Shown: positions 1 to 11,136 of the stretch, piece after piece
Layout of the letters: every line of letters starts with the position of its first letter
Position numbering within the stretch: the stretch's first letter is position 1
Source of the DNA: Pseudolabrys sp.
GTDB taxonomy: Bacteria; Pseudomonadota; Alphaproteobacteria; Rhizobiales; Xanthobacteraceae
Length of the DNA: 64,000 bases
NCBI GenBank assembly: GCA_026125895.1
Contig: JAHCKG010000008.1
Location: 1 to 64,000, forward strand
Direction: 5' to 3'
The notes under the pieces: model-generated
Database searches by the model: none
Told to the model about the DNA's origin: nothing
Seen by the model: only the letters and a program-made list of their open reading frames with translations
Translations under genes and position numbers: made by a program

Positions 1-276
1 CGGATGCACGAACAGCATGTCGATCTTCGTGTTGCCGGCGAGCGAGGCAAAGGCCACCGGCGAGCCTTCCAGCGTCGCGATGAGCGTGAGCTGCTTGCCG
101 AGGCGCGCGGCGAAGGATTCGAGATCGTCGGCGCGCGAACTCCAGGCTTCCTGCTGCGCCTCGCTGTAATCGTCGCCGGTCAGCTCGAGAATGCTGTCAC
201 GAAAAATCTCGGCGAGCAGCGGCGTATCCTCGGGAAGATAAGGCCGCAGCGCCAGTTTCGGTGTCGCCGTCGCCAT
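1..276 (-). CDS. GNAT family N-acetyltransferase, 3' end cut by window edge
   Basis: The first 92 codons of a leftward gene are visible, and the frame stays open to base 1. The protein begins [13 protein letters not shown] and contains the beta-strand order of an acyl-CoA N-acyltransferase, ending in DMLFVHP, the usual GNAT strand that precedes the acetyl-CoA loop. The acetyl-CoA-binding (R/Q)xxGxG/A motif would lie outside the window. Its ATG overlaps the TGA of the GFA gene upstream (TGATG), so it is translationally coupled to it and probably transcribed with cysS. The substrate cannot be told. Confidence 0.75.
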   Translation of the reverse strand, partial: MATATPKLALRPYLPEDTPLLAEIFRDSILELTGDDYSEAQQEAWSSRADDLESFAARLGKQLTLIATLEGSPVAFASLAGNTKIDMLFVHP

Positions 277-743
277 CAGCGGCCGTCCCGCGGTGGCCAC
301 ACCGCCGTGTCACGGTCGGGATGCTGATGAGACACGACTGCGGCCTTGAAGGCCTCTAACTCCGGCTCGGCGCCTTCTGGCCGTGTCGGCAGGCTGCACA
401 GGCCGTCGAAGAACGGCTGCTTGCTCTCCGGGTTGACCTGGATGCTCGGCGGCGCCACCGACGGATCGTCGAAAGCACAGACCGCGATCTCGGTCGGGCC
501 GCCATATTCATAAGTCAGCGGCGTGCCGCAGTCGGCGCAGAAGCCGCGCTCGACCTTGTTCGACGAGCGGAAGCGCTTCGGCTGACCGCGCGTCCATTCG
601 AGATCATGCACCGTCACCAGCAGCGCGAAGGGCGAGCCGAACGCCTTCTGGCACATGCGGCAATGACAGATCGACGCGCGGCCGAACTTCGAGCCGCGGA
701 AGCGCACCGCGCCGCACTGGCAGCCGCCGGAGTGCATGATCAT
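276..743 (-). CDS. GFA / CENP-V family zinc protein
   Basis: This 155-residue protein has the cysteine pattern of the GFA (glutathione-dependent formaldehyde-activating enzyme-like) fold: [10 protein letters not shown] near the N-terminus, CHCRMCQK, and later [10 protein letters not shown]. These cysteines bind structural and catalytic zinc in the family. The family name comes from Gfa of Paracoccus, but most members have no proven substrate, so glutathione or formaldehyde chemistry should not be assumed. I chose the ATG at 743 because it overlaps the cysS stop as ATGA; the longer frame to 758 would only add residues inside cysS. Operon with cysS and the GNAT gene. Confidence 0.85.
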   Translation of the reverse strand: MIMHSGGCQCGAVRFRGSKFGRASICHCRMCQKAFGSPFALLVTVHDLEWTRGQPKRFRSSNKVERGFCADCGTPLTYEYGGPTEIAVCAFDDPSVAPPSIQVNPESKQPFFDGLCSLPTRPEGAEPELEAFKAAVVSHQHPDRDTAVWPPRDGR

Positions 744-2104
744 CGCGCGATCTCCCACGTCGTGCCGTCCTTGCTATCCTTGAGCACGACACCCATGGCG
801 GCGAGCTCGTCGCGAATGCGGTCGGACTCGGCGAAGTTCTTCGCCGCTCGCGCCGCCTTGCGGGCCGCGATCAGCCCCTCCACCTTCGCGGCATCGACGC
901 CGCTCGCGACCTGACGGCGGCTCGCCCAATCCTTGGCGCTCTCGCGCAGGAAACCGAGCGCGCGCAAGGTACCGGCGAACTCACCACGCAAATTCTCTTC
1001 GCCCGCCTGAATGCGGTTGCGCAGGCCGTGCAGCGCGGTGATGACCTGATGCGTGTTGAGATCGTCGCATAGCGCCTCGAGCACCGGCGCGGCGATCTTC
1101 TCGCCCGGCGCGTCGTTGGCGATCCAGTACCAGTCGTCGAGCGTCTTCCACGCCTCTTCCAGGCCCTTCACCGTCCAGTCGATCGGCTGGCGGTAATGCG
1201 TCTTGAGCATGTTGAAGCGCGCCACCTCGCCCGGCCAGTCCTTGAGCACGTCGCGGATGGTGATGAAGTTGCCGAGGCTCTTCGACATCTTCTCGCCTTC
1301 GACCTGCAGGAAACCGTTGTGCATCCAATAGTTCGCCATCACGTCCTGATGGAAGGCGCAGCGCGACTGCGCGATTTCGTTCTCGTGATGCGGAAAGACG
1401 AGGTCGATGCCGCCGCCGTGGATGTCGAAGGTCTCGCCGAGATGCTTCCACGACATCGCCGAGCATTCGATGTGCCAGCCCGGTCGGCCCGGCGTCCTGA
1501 TGCCGCCCGGCGACGGCCAGCCCGGCTCACCCGGCTTCGACGGCTTCCACAGCACGAAGTCCTGCGCGTCCTTCTTGTAGGGCGCGACCTCGACGCGGGC
1601 GCCGGCGATCATCTCGTCCATCGGCCGCTTGGAGAGCTGGCCGTAATCCGTCATTGACGGCACGTTGAACAGCACATTGTCTTCGGCGACATAGGCGTGG
1701 CCGGAGGCAATGAGGCGCTCGATGATCGCCTTCATCTCCTCGATGTGCTCGGTGGCGCGCGGCTCGACCGTCGGCGGCAGGCAGCCGAGCGCCGCGACGT
1801 CCGCCTTGAAATTCTGATAGGTCTCTTCGGTAAGCTCACGGATATCGATCCCGCGCTCGGCGGCGCGCGCATTGATCTTGTCATCGACGTCGGTGATGTT
1901 GCGGACGTATTTGACGTGGTCCGCGCCATAGAGGTGGCGCAAGAGCCGGAACAGCACGTCGAAGACGATGACCGGCCGCGCATTGCCGATATGGGCGAAG
2001 TCATAGACCGTCGGCCCGCACACATACATGCGCACGTTCGCCGGGTCGATCGGCGTGAACACGCGCTTGTCGCGCGACAGCGTATCGTAAAGCCGCAATT
2101 CCAT
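740..2104 (-). CDS. cysS: Cysteinyl-tRNA synthetase
   Basis: This class I aminoacyl-tRNA synthetase charges tRNA-Cys in the cytoplasm. The 454-residue protein shows [18 protein letters not shown] (zinc-ligand Cys plus HIGH motif), WHIECSAMS and FPHHENE (further zinc ligands) and GEKMSKS (KMSKS loop). Length is normal for the family. The open frame extends to a TTG at 2116, but the ATG at 2104 gives the expected MELRLYDTL start. The gene heads a leftward three-gene unit; its stop overlaps the GFA start. Confidence 0.97.
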   Translation of the reverse strand: MELRLYDTLSRDKRVFTPIDPANVRMYVCGPTVYDFAHIGNARPVIVFDVLFRLLRHLYGADHVKYVRNITDVDDKINARAAERGIDIRELTEETYQNFKADVAALGCLPPTVEPRATEHIEEMKAIIERLIASGHAYVAEDNVLFNVPSMTDYGQLSKRPMDEMIAGARVEVAPYKKDAQDFVLWKPSKPGEPGWPSPGGIRTPGRPGWHIECSAMSWKHLGETFDIHGGGIDLVFPHHENEIAQSRCAFHQDVMANYWMHNGFLQVEGEKMSKSLGNFITIRDVLKDWPGEVARFNMLKTHYRQPIDWTVKGLEEAWKTLDDWYWIANDAPGEKIAAPVLEALCDDLNTHQVITALHGLRNRIQAGEENLRGEFAGTLRALGFLRESAKDWASRRQVASGVDAAKVEGLIAARKAARAAKNFAESDRIRDELAAMGVVLKDSKDGTTWEIAR

Positions 2105-2428
2105 AAGGGTCACCAAATGCCGGCGCTTCCGCTGGCCGGAGGTCCCTTTGTATCTCGATTCGAGAAAAGACGGCCTCAGCCAGCGTTTGGGGCGCTAGCT
2201 AATAATCTCCCGGCAAATGCCGCAGATAAGGGTCGGGCCAGTCATAAGCCGCACCATGCGCGAACTGATGGCCAAGCGTCAAGCGGCAGAATCCCGAGCC
2301 CGAAGAGGCGCTTGGCGGGCGCCGGCCGCCGGTTAAGCGGGCCTTAACAGAAATCGACGCATTATCGCGGCCCGGCTTTATCAAACAGCCTCGTCGAACC
2401 AGCGCGGCCTCCCCCGCCATGAGAACGG
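2105..2428. other. Intergenic region between divergent cysS and a small secreted-protein gene
   Basis: About 320 bases separate the cysS start from the rightward gene at 2429. The stretch must carry promoters for both directions. A leftward 79-codon frame (2199-2438) exists but has no recognisable domain and overlaps the next start; I do not call it. No RNA gene or clear repeat was seen. Confidence 0.4.
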
Positions 2429-2752
2429 ATGTGTCCAATGCGTAGCCTCCTGGCCGGCATCGGCCTCCTCGTCGGCCTTCTCGCCCTCGCCCCGGCCGCC
2501 CAGGCCGAGCGGAAAATGTTCATCATCGGCGCCGACGCCAACGGCTACGGCATCGACCGCTGCCTGGTGAGCGGGCTGCCCTGTGGCGCCGCCGCGGCGG
2601 CCGCCTATTGCCACACCCAGAATTTCGCGAACGCCATGTCGTACCGGCGGGTCGATCGTGACGACATCACCGGGGCGATTCCCGCCGGCGGCGCCGGCGG
2701 CTGCAAAGGCCCGGCCTGCGATGACGTGGTGGCGATCGTCTGCAACCGCTGA
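2429..2752 (+). CDS. Small secreted protein, function unknown
   Basis: A 107-residue protein with a clear Sec signal peptide: MRS followed by a hydrophobic run ending AAQAERK, with predicted cleavage after AQA near residue 26. The mature part has five cysteines (RCLV, LPCG, YCHT, GCKG-PAC, VCNR), suggesting disulfides in the periplasm. I recognise no domain. The second ATG at 2438 is an equally plausible start. It stands alone between cysS and the histidine kinase. Codon use is like its neighbours. Confidence 0.6.
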   Translation: MCPMRSLLAGIGLLVGLLALAPAAQAERKMFIIGADANGYGIDRCLVSGLPCGAAAAAAYCHTQNFANAMSYRRVDRDDITGAIPAGGAGGCKGPACDDVVAIVCNR

Positions 2753-2886
2753 CCCAAAGTCATCCACAGAAGTTCCATGATGTCCCGCACCCCGCCCCCC
2801 GGCGCGGACAAATGCGGTCCGCGCGGTTGAGTTATGGGCGTCGTCCCGGTACGTAGGAACTCCGGTTCCTCCGACCGCACGGACGC

Positions 2887-5115
<2,229 letters not shown>

Positions 5116-5137
5116 GCTGGCGCCAGCTGGGTCTCAT

Positions 5138-5581
5138 CTAAACTTCCGTGCCGATCGCGCGGTCGAGCGACCAGCGGCCGCCACCGCGCACCAGGAAGTG
5201 CAACACCACGATCGACCAGAACAGCGGGTACTCGAAACCGAGATTGTTCCAGGCGAAGCCGTTGGGCGCGTGGAATTTGATGGCGACCAGCAGGAAGACC
5301 AGCACCGGCACGGCGGCGACGCGCGTCAGCAGGCCGGCAGCGAGGCAGAGGCCTCCGGCGAATTGCGTGAGACCCGTTGCGATGGTCCAGAACCCGGCGG
5401 GATGAAATCCGGCTTGCGCGAAGAAGGCGATGTTGGCCTCGCGCGCGGCGAACAGGATGAGATAGCCGTGCGCCGCCATCGACAGCCCGGCGCACAGCCG
5501 GATGAGCGGCTCGGTGAACGGCGCCAGGGCCGCGTAGAGACCGCCTAACGCCGGAATGAGAAGACGTGGCTCGCCGCGCAT
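5138..5581 (-). CDS. DoxX family membrane protein
   Basis: 147 residues with four hydrophobic segments, matching the DoxX/SURF4-like membrane family (RLCAGLSMAAHGYLILF; GLTQFAGGLCLAAGLLTR; VLVFLLVAIKFH). Family members associate with redox or quinone processes, but the role here is unknown. The gene is convergent with the histidine kinase and ends 22 bases from it. It starts at an ATG at 5581 and has no obvious operon partner. Confidence 0.85.
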   Translation of the reverse strand: MRGEPRLLIPALGGLYAALAPFTEPLIRLCAGLSMAAHGYLILFAAREANIAFFAQAGFHPAGFWTIATGLTQFAGGLCLAAGLLTRVAAVPVLVFLLVAIKFHAPNGFAWNNLGFEYPLFWSIVVLHFLVRGGGRWSLDRAIGTEV

Positions 5582-5845
5582 GATCGCCCTCGCCGCTATC
5601 GCCGCGCCTGCCCGCGGCGCCGCAGAATAGCCGATCGCCGCCGGCTCGGGCGATTTCCGCGGGGTCTGCGGCCGCCACCCGGTAGCAGGGGAAAAACCTT
5701 GCCGCCCTGTGGTTTAGTACAGCCGCAAGAACAGCTTAGAACCCTTCCAAACAGGTTGCGGAGCCTCGGCCAATCGGCCAAATTCACGGCCGCGCGCTGG
5801 ATATCATCACCACCACGATCCGGCGCCCAGATACGGCAGCCGGCG

Positions 5846-6367
5846 ATGAACGAGAGAATGGGCAAGGGAATTTCCGCGAGAACGGCCGGCAGCAGCGGTG
5901 CCGCGCTCACGCTGGACGGTTTCCTGCCGCATCGGCTCTCGATCTGCGCGCAATCGGTCGCGATGGCGCTGGCGAAGATCCACGCCGATCGTCACCAGAT
6001 CGGCGCGCCGGAATGGCGTGTGCTCGTGGTTCTGGCTGAAGGCGGCAGCATGACCGCGAAGGCCATCGGCCAGCGCAGCCAGATGCACAAGACCAAGGTG
6101 TCCCGCGCCGTCGCCGTGCTGGAGCGCCGCGATCTGGTGGTCCGGCGCAGCAACAGTGCCGACTTGCGCGAAGCGTTCCTGTCACTGACGCCGGCCGGCC
6201 GCAGCCTGTACGAGGAACTGGCGCCGGGCGCGCTGGAATTCGCCGACCGCCTGATCGCCGCCGTCGAGCCGGCGGACCGCGAAGCGCTGCACCGCATTCT
6301 CGAGCGGCTCACGCAAATCTCCACGGAAATCGCCAGCGATATCGCCAACGGCCGCTCGGCCCGCTAA
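5846..6367 (+). CDS. MarR family transcriptional regulator
   Basis: 173 residues with the MarR winged helix: WRVLVVLAEGGSMTAKAIGQ, the recognition helix region HKTKVSRAVAVLERRDLV and the wing RRSNSADLREAFLSLT. I chose the ATG at 5846; the open frame runs back to 5699 without a good start. It lies 44 bases upstream of maiA in the same direction. MarR proteins next to aromatic-catabolism genes usually repress them until a phenolic ligand binds, so control of maiA or homogentisate breakdown is a reasonable inference, not shown by the sequence. Confidence 0.88.
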   Translation: MNERMGKGISARTAGSSGAALTLDGFLPHRLSICAQSVAMALAKIHADRHQIGAPEWRVLVVLAEGGSMTAKAIGQRSQMHKTKVSRAVAVLERRDLVVRRSNSADLREAFLSLTPAGRSLYEELAPGALEFADRLIAAVEPADREALHRILERLTQISTEIASDIANGRSAR

Positions 6368-6411
6368 ATTCGCTCCGGCATCAGCCGCCCATCCTGCCGG
6401 GGGACCTTTTC

Positions 6412-7059
6412 GTGAAGCTGTACAGCTACTTTCGCTCGTCCGCGGCCTATCGCGTTCGGATCGCGCTCAATCTCAAGGATCTGCCCTATGAGATGGCGTC
6501 GATCCACCTGACCAAGGACGGCGGCCAGCAATTCAAGGACAGCTTCCGCGCCATCAATCCGCAGGCCCGCGTGCCGGCGCTGCAATTGTCGAGCGGCGAA
6601 GTGCTGACGCAATCGCTCGCCATCATCGCCTATCTCGACGAAGTGTTTCCCGACCCGCCGCTGTTGCCGGTCGATGCGCTCGACCGCGCCCGCGTGCGCG
6701 CCGCGGCGCAGGTCATCGCCTGCGACATCCATCCGCTCAACAATCTGTGCGCGCTGCGCTACCTCAAGCGCGAGCTCCATCAGGAGCAGGCCGCCATCGA
6801 CGCCTGGTATCATCACTGGGTGATCGAGGGCTTCACCGCGCTCGAGACGATGATCGCGCAAGGGAACGCATCCGGCCCTTATTGCTTCGGCTCGCATGTC
6901 ACGCTTGCCGATGTGTGCCTGGTGCCGCAGGTATTCAACGCGCGCCGCCTCAAAGTCCCCCTCGACGCGTTTCCGAAGATCGTCGCGGTCGAGACGGCTT
7001 GTCTCAAGCTTGCCGCCTTCGATAAGGCGCGCCCGGAAAAACAGCCGGACGCCGAATAG
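6412..7059 (+). CDS. maiA: Maleylacetoacetate isomerase
   Basis: A 215-residue zeta-class glutathione transferase. It isomerises maleylacetoacetate to fumarylacetoacetate in tyrosine/homogentisate degradation, using glutathione. The N-terminal thioredoxin-like domain starts KLYSYFRSSAAYRVRIALN, with the SSAAYRVR serine motif of the zeta class; the middle has IHPLNNLCALRYL, also zeta-typical. The start is GTG at 6412. hmgA and fahA are not in the window. The marR gene upstream is its likely regulator. Confidence 0.93.
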   Translation: MKLYSYFRSSAAYRVRIALNLKDLPYEMASIHLTKDGGQQFKDSFRAINPQARVPALQLSSGEVLTQSLAIIAYLDEVFPDPPLLPVDALDRARVRAAAQVIACDIHPLNNLCALRYLKRELHQEQAAIDAWYHHWVIEGFTALETMIAQGNASGPYCFGSHVTLADVCLVPQVFNARRLKVPLDAFPKIVAVETACLKLAAFDKARPEKQPDAE

Positions 7060-7064
7060 CGACG

Positions 7065-8006
7065 TTGTCGCGGCTGCTTGTCGCGCGCCGCTTCCCCGCC
7101 TCCTCCAACCATCGTTATCATGCCGTGACCGCCGCCAAACTCGCCCGCGTCATGTTCTGGATGACCGGCGCCCTGCTGTCGTTTTCGGCGATGGCGGTGT
7201 CGGTGCGCGAACTGTCGCGCGCCGGCTTCAACATCTTCGAGATATTGACCGTGCGCAGCGGCATTGCGCTGCTGATCCTGCTGTCGGCGACCCTGGTGCG
7301 GCCGGAATTGCGGGCGCAGATCTGGCCGCGGCGCATCGGTCTCAATTTGCTGCGCAACGCCGTCCACTATGCCGGGCAATATGCCTGGGCGTTCAGCGTC
7401 ACCGTCCTGCCGCTTGCCATGGTGTTCGCGCTCGAATTCACCATGCCGGCCTGGACGGCGCTGCTGGCGCCATGGCTGCTCGGCGAGCGGTTGACGCCGA
7501 GCCGCATCGGCGTCGTCGTGCTCGGCCTGATCGGCGTGCTGGTCGTGCTGCGGCCGGGCGTCGCCGGATTCAATCCGGCAGCCGGGCTCGTTCTTTTCTC
7601 AGCCGTCAGTTTCGCCATCACGATGATCACCACCAAGATGCTGACGACGACGCAGTCGACGTTCAGCATTCTGTTATGGATGATGATCCTCCAGTTTCCG
7701 CTGTCGCTTGCCGGCAGCAAGCCGGCGATTTTCATCGACCCCGCAACCTACGATCTGCGCCACATTTTGCCCGCAATTGGCGTCGGTATAGCGGGCCTGA
7801 GTTCGCACTTCTGTCTGACCAATGCCTTCCGCGCCGGCGACGCGACGCTGGTGGTGCCGCTCGATTTCATGCGGATACCCCTTATCGCGGTGGTCGGCTG
7901 GGCGTTCTACAACGAAGCGCTCGATATCTGGGTCCTGATCGGCGCGTTGATCATCATCGCCGGCATCCTCTGGAACCTGCATTCCGAGCGCACCCGCGCC
8001 CGCTGA
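7065..8006 (+). CDS. DMT superfamily (EamA) transporter
   Basis: Up to 313 residues with ten hydrophobic segments in two EamA repeats, the architecture of drug/metabolite exporters (RhaT/RarD-like). It begins five bases after maiA, so it may be cotranscribed with it. The frame starts at TTG 7065; a GTG at 7125 (VTAAKLARV) would give a more usual length for the first helix, and the real start is uncertain. Substrate unknown. Confidence 0.87.
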   Translation: MSRLLVARRFPASSNHRYHAVTAAKLARVMFWMTGALLSFSAMAVSVRELSRAGFNIFEILTVRSGIALLILLSATLVRPELRAQIWPRRIGLNLLRNAVHYAGQYAWAFSVTVLPLAMVFALEFTMPAWTALLAPWLLGERLTPSRIGVVVLGLIGVLVVLRPGVAGFNPAAGLVLFSAVSFAITMITTKMLTTTQSTFSILLWMMILQFPLSLAGSKPAIFIDPATYDLRHILPAIGVGIAGLSSHFCLTNAFRAGDATLVVPLDFMRIPLIAVVGWAFYNEALDIWVLIGALIIIAGILWNLHSERTRAR

Positions 8007-8061
8007 GACCGCCGCCGTATCGTCCTCGCATGGCCCTATTTTTACGATTAGAGTGCGCCGC

Positions 8062-9135
8062 ATGAGAATTCTGACGCCCGCTTTCGCCGCCTTCGGTGCG
8101 CTCGCCGCCGTCGCCGCCGTCGTCACTCCCGCTCTGGCGCAGCAAGGCAGCCCGGCCTGCCAGCGGCTGGAGGCGCAATTGACTTCGCTCGACCGCGGCA
8201 ATGCCGATCCGGCGCAGGCCGAGCGCATCCGCCGGGCCGAGGACGCCGTCAACAAGCAGCAGTATGAAGTCGATCGCCTCGTCTCGCAGAGCCGGCAGAA
8301 CGGCTGCGAGAGCTCGGGCTTCTTCTCGATCTTCTCCAACCCGCCGCCGCAATGCGGCGCCCTCACACGCCAGATCGGCCAGCAGCGCAACGCCCTGGAG
8401 CGCATGCAGGTGCAGCTCGAGCAGCTCTCCGGCGGCACGACGGAGCGCGCCGCGCAGCGCCAATCGCTGCTGATCGCGCTCGGCGACAACAACTGCGGCC
8501 CGCAGTACCGCTCGGCCGCGATTCAGGGGCAACAAGGCGGCTTCTTCGACCGCCTGTTCGGCGGCGGCAACGGCGGCCCGGGCGGCGGCGGCACCGGCAT
8601 CTACTCGACGCCGCAGGGCCAGATGGGCGGCACCTATCGCACCATCTGCGTGCGCACCTGCGACGGCTATTACTTCCCGATTTCGTACCAGACCTCGCCG
8701 GATCGCTTCGCGCAGGACGCCCAGGCCTGTCAGCGCGCCTGCCCTGCGGCGCCGGTGCAGCTCTACACCTATCACAACCCCGGCGAGGACGTGGCGCAGG
8801 CGGTGTCGATCGACGGCCAGCCTTACACCTCACTGCCGACGGCCTTCCAGTATCGCAAGGCGCTCGACAAATCGTGCAGCTGCCGCCGCCCCGGCGAGAG
8901 CTGGGCCGAAGCGCTCAAGACGCTCGGCAATGACGAGACCCTGGCGCCCGGCGACGTCGTGGTCACGCCGGAGAACGCCAAGAAATTGTCGCAGCCGCCG
9001 CAGCCGCGAGCCCCCGCCAAGCCCGGCGCGGCCAACGGGCCGCGCAGCGATGCGGGTGCGCCCGGTGCAAAGCCGCAAGCGAGCAACGACGTGCGCAGCG
9101 TCGGCCCGACTTATCTGCCGGCGCGGCAGCAATAA
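8062..9135 (+). CDS. DUF2865 domain secreted protein
   Basis: 357 residues with a signal peptide ending TPALAQQG. An N-terminal coiled-coil-like region follows (about 30-150), then a Gly-rich linker (about 165-185), then the DUF2865 core with the strongly conserved TYRTICVRTCDGYYFPISY, many paired cysteines (ACQRACP, SCSCRRPGES) and a Pro/Ala-rich tail. The family is common in Hyphomicrobiales and has no assigned function; a periplasmic or envelope location is inferred from the signal peptide. I prefer ATG 8062 to the GTG at 8053. Confidence 0.9.
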   Translation: MRILTPAFAAFGALAAVAAVVTPALAQQGSPACQRLEAQLTSLDRGNADPAQAERIRRAEDAVNKQQYEVDRLVSQSRQNGCESSGFFSIFSNPPPQCGALTRQIGQQRNALERMQVQLEQLSGGTTERAAQRQSLLIALGDNNCGPQYRSAAIQGQQGGFFDRLFGGGNGGPGGGGTGIYSTPQGQMGGTYRTICVRTCDGYYFPISYQTSPDRFAQDAQACQRACPAAPVQLYTYHNPGEDVAQAVSIDGQPYTSLPTAFQYRKALDKSCSCRRPGESWAEALKTLGNDETLAPGDVVVTPENAKKLSQPPQPRAPAKPGAANGPRSDAGAPGAKPQASNDVRSVGPTYLPARQQ

Positions 9136-9152
9136 CAGCGGCACCCCTCGCC

Positions 9153-9288
9153 GTCATTCCGGGGCGCGGCTGAAAGCCGCGAGCCCGGAATCCATAATCG
9201 CGAACGCTGGGTGTCTGGATTCCGGGCCCGCCGCCATAGCGGGTCGAAGACGCGCGTATAAGCGCTGATGACGGCGTCCCGGAATGAC
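9153..9288. repeat. Dispersed intergenic palindromic repeat (GTCATTCCGG family), copy A
   Basis: The outer ends are inverted: GTCATTCCGGGGCGCGG at the left and TCCCGGAATGAC at the right. An inner inverted pair is CCCGGAATCC / GGATTCCGGG. The same layout recurs at 31189-31290. It lies between convergent genes DUF2865 and nadE and could act as a bidirectional transcript end. Confidence 0.85.
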
Positions 9289-9296
9289 AGATCGCC

Positions 9297-11039
9297 CTAG
9301 AAATCAATCGCTTCGGTCTTCACCGGCTGGCCGGTGATCAGCGACGTGTCCGGCTTCGGCAACGGCTCGCCGGAATCGCGGAAGCGATTGGTGATCGGAT
9401 AGCGCCGGTCGCGGCCGAAATTCTTCAGCGTTACCTTGACGCCCGGCGCCGCCTGGCGACGCTTGTATTCGGCGATGTGCAGCAGGCGTTCGACGCGCAC
9501 CACCGTGTCGCGCTCGAAGCCGTCGGCGACGATGCTCGACACCGGCTCCTCGCGCTCGACGAGGCGCTCGAGGATCGCGTCGAGCACGTGGTAAGGCGGC
9601 AGCGAGTCCTCGTCCTTCTGGTTCTCGCGCAACTCGGCGGTCGGCGGCCGCGTGATGATGTTGTCCGGGATCACCATGCCGTCGGGGCCGAGCGCGCCGT
9701 CCGGCTTCCAGGAATTGCGCAGCCGGCTCAAGCGAAACACCTCGGTCTTGTAGAGATCCTTCACCGGATTGAAGCCGCCGTTCATGTCGCCGTAGAGCGT
9801 GGCGTAGCCGACCGACATTTCCGATTTGTTGCCGGTGGTGACGACCATCAAATTGAACTTGTTGGAGATCGCCATGAGGATCGTGCCGCGGGCGCGCGCC
9901 TGCAAATTCTCCTCGGTGACGTCGCTCGGCAGCTTCTCGAAGGCCGGCTCGAGCGCGGCCAGGAAGCCTTCGACCGCGGTGGCGATCGGCAGGATGTCGT
10001 AGCGCACGCCGAGCGCTTTGGCGCAGGCGGCGGCGTCGGTGAGCGAATCCTGCGACGTGTAGCGATACGGCAGCATCACGCAGCGCACGCGTTGCGGCCC
10101 CAGGGCGTCGACCGCCATGGCGGCGACCAGCGCCGAGTCGATGCCGCCCGACAGACCGATGACGACGCCGGGAAAGCCGTTCTTGTTGACGTAGTCGCGC
10201 AGGCCGAGCACGCAGGCGGCATAGTCGGCGCGGTCGGCTTCGATCGCCGACACCATCGGGCCGTTCTCGCAGAGCCACGTGCCGCCGCGCCGCACCCATT
10301 GCGTGGTGACGATCGTCTCCTCGAAGGCGCCAAGCTGGAAGGCCAGCGAGCAGTCGGCATGCAGGCCGAACGACACGCCGTCGAAAATCAGCTCATCCTG
10401 GCCGCCGACCTGGTTGACGTAGACCATCGGCAGGCCCTGCTCGGTCACGCGCGACACTGCGATGTTGAGGCGCACGTCGCTCTTCTGCCGCCAGTACGGC
10501 GAGCCGTTCGGCACCAGCAGGATCTCGGCGCCGGTCTCGGCCAGGCACTCGACGATGTCGGCGCCCCAGATGTCCTCGCAGACCGGCACGCCGAGGCGCA
10601 CGCCCTTGAAGCTGATCGGCCCCGGCAGCGGCCCGGCGGCGAAGACGCGCTTCTCGTCGAAGACGCCATAGTTCGGCAGATCGACCTTGAAGCGCAGCGC
10701 CGCAATGCGGCCGGCCTCCAAAAGCGCCACCGCGTTATAGAGCTTGCCGTCCTCGGTCCAGGGCGTGCCGACCAGCAGCGCCGGGCCGCCCGACGCGGTC
10801 TCGCGCGCCAGCTTTTCGATCTCGGCGCGGCAGGCCGCCTGGAAGGCCGGCTTCAGCACGAGGTCCTCCGGCGGATAGCCGGCGATGAACAGTTCGGGGA
10901 AAACGACGATGTCGGCGCCCTGGCGGGCGGCCTCGTCACGGGCGCGGCGCACCTTCCCGGCATTGCCGGCGATGTCGCCGACGGTCGGATTGAGCTGGGC
11001 GCAGGCGATCGCCAGCCGGTCAGCGGGACGGGTGTTCAT
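9297..11039 (-). CDS. nadE: Glutamine-dependent NAD+ synthetase
   Basis: 580 residues that catalyse the last step of NAD synthesis, amidating deamido-NAD with ammonia from glutamine. The N-terminal nitrilase-like glutaminase (about 1-270) shows the triad in context: VVFPELF (Glu), RFKVDLPNYG (Lys) and GVPVCEDIW (Cys). The C-terminal synthetase has the PP-loop VIGLSGGIDSALVA, TTGNKSEMSVGYATLYGDM and the usual tail. It begins at ATG 11039. Full length and intact. Confidence 0.97.
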   Translation of the reverse strand: MNTRPADRLAIACAQLNPTVGDIAGNAGKVRRARDEAARQGADIVVFPELFIAGYPPEDLVLKPAFQAACRAEIEKLARETASGGPALLVGTPWTEDGKLYNAVALLEAGRIAALRFKVDLPNYGVFDEKRVFAAGPLPGPISFKGVRLGVPVCEDIWGADIVECLAETGAEILLVPNGSPYWRQKSDVRLNIAVSRVTEQGLPMVYVNQVGGQDELIFDGVSFGLHADCSLAFQLGAFEETIVTTQWVRRGGTWLCENGPMVSAIEADRADYAACVLGLRDYVNKNGFPGVVIGLSGGIDSALVAAMAVDALGPQRVRCVMLPYRYTSQDSLTDAAACAKALGVRYDILPIATAVEGFLAALEPAFEKLPSDVTEENLQARARGTILMAISNKFNLMVVTTGNKSEMSVGYATLYGDMNGGFNPVKDLYKTEVFRLSRLRNSWKPDGALGPDGMVIPDNIITRPPTAELRENQKDEDSLPPYHVLDAILERLVEREEPVSSIVADGFERDTVVRVERLLHIAEYKRRQAAPGVKVTLKNFGRDRRYPITNRFRDSGEPLPKPDTSLITGQPVKTEAIDF

Positions 11040-11136
11040 GGAAATGATCTATCGCCTGCCCTTGCCGATCACAATCAGGGCGCCCGCATGTCTCCCCTCC
11101 GGCCGCGAACGTCTGTCCGCGGCCTGGAGGATACGA

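Noticed and set aside
2199-2438. Leftward 79-codon frame upstream of cysS
   Set aside because: No domain, and it overlaps the start of the secreted-protein gene; not distinguishable from chance.
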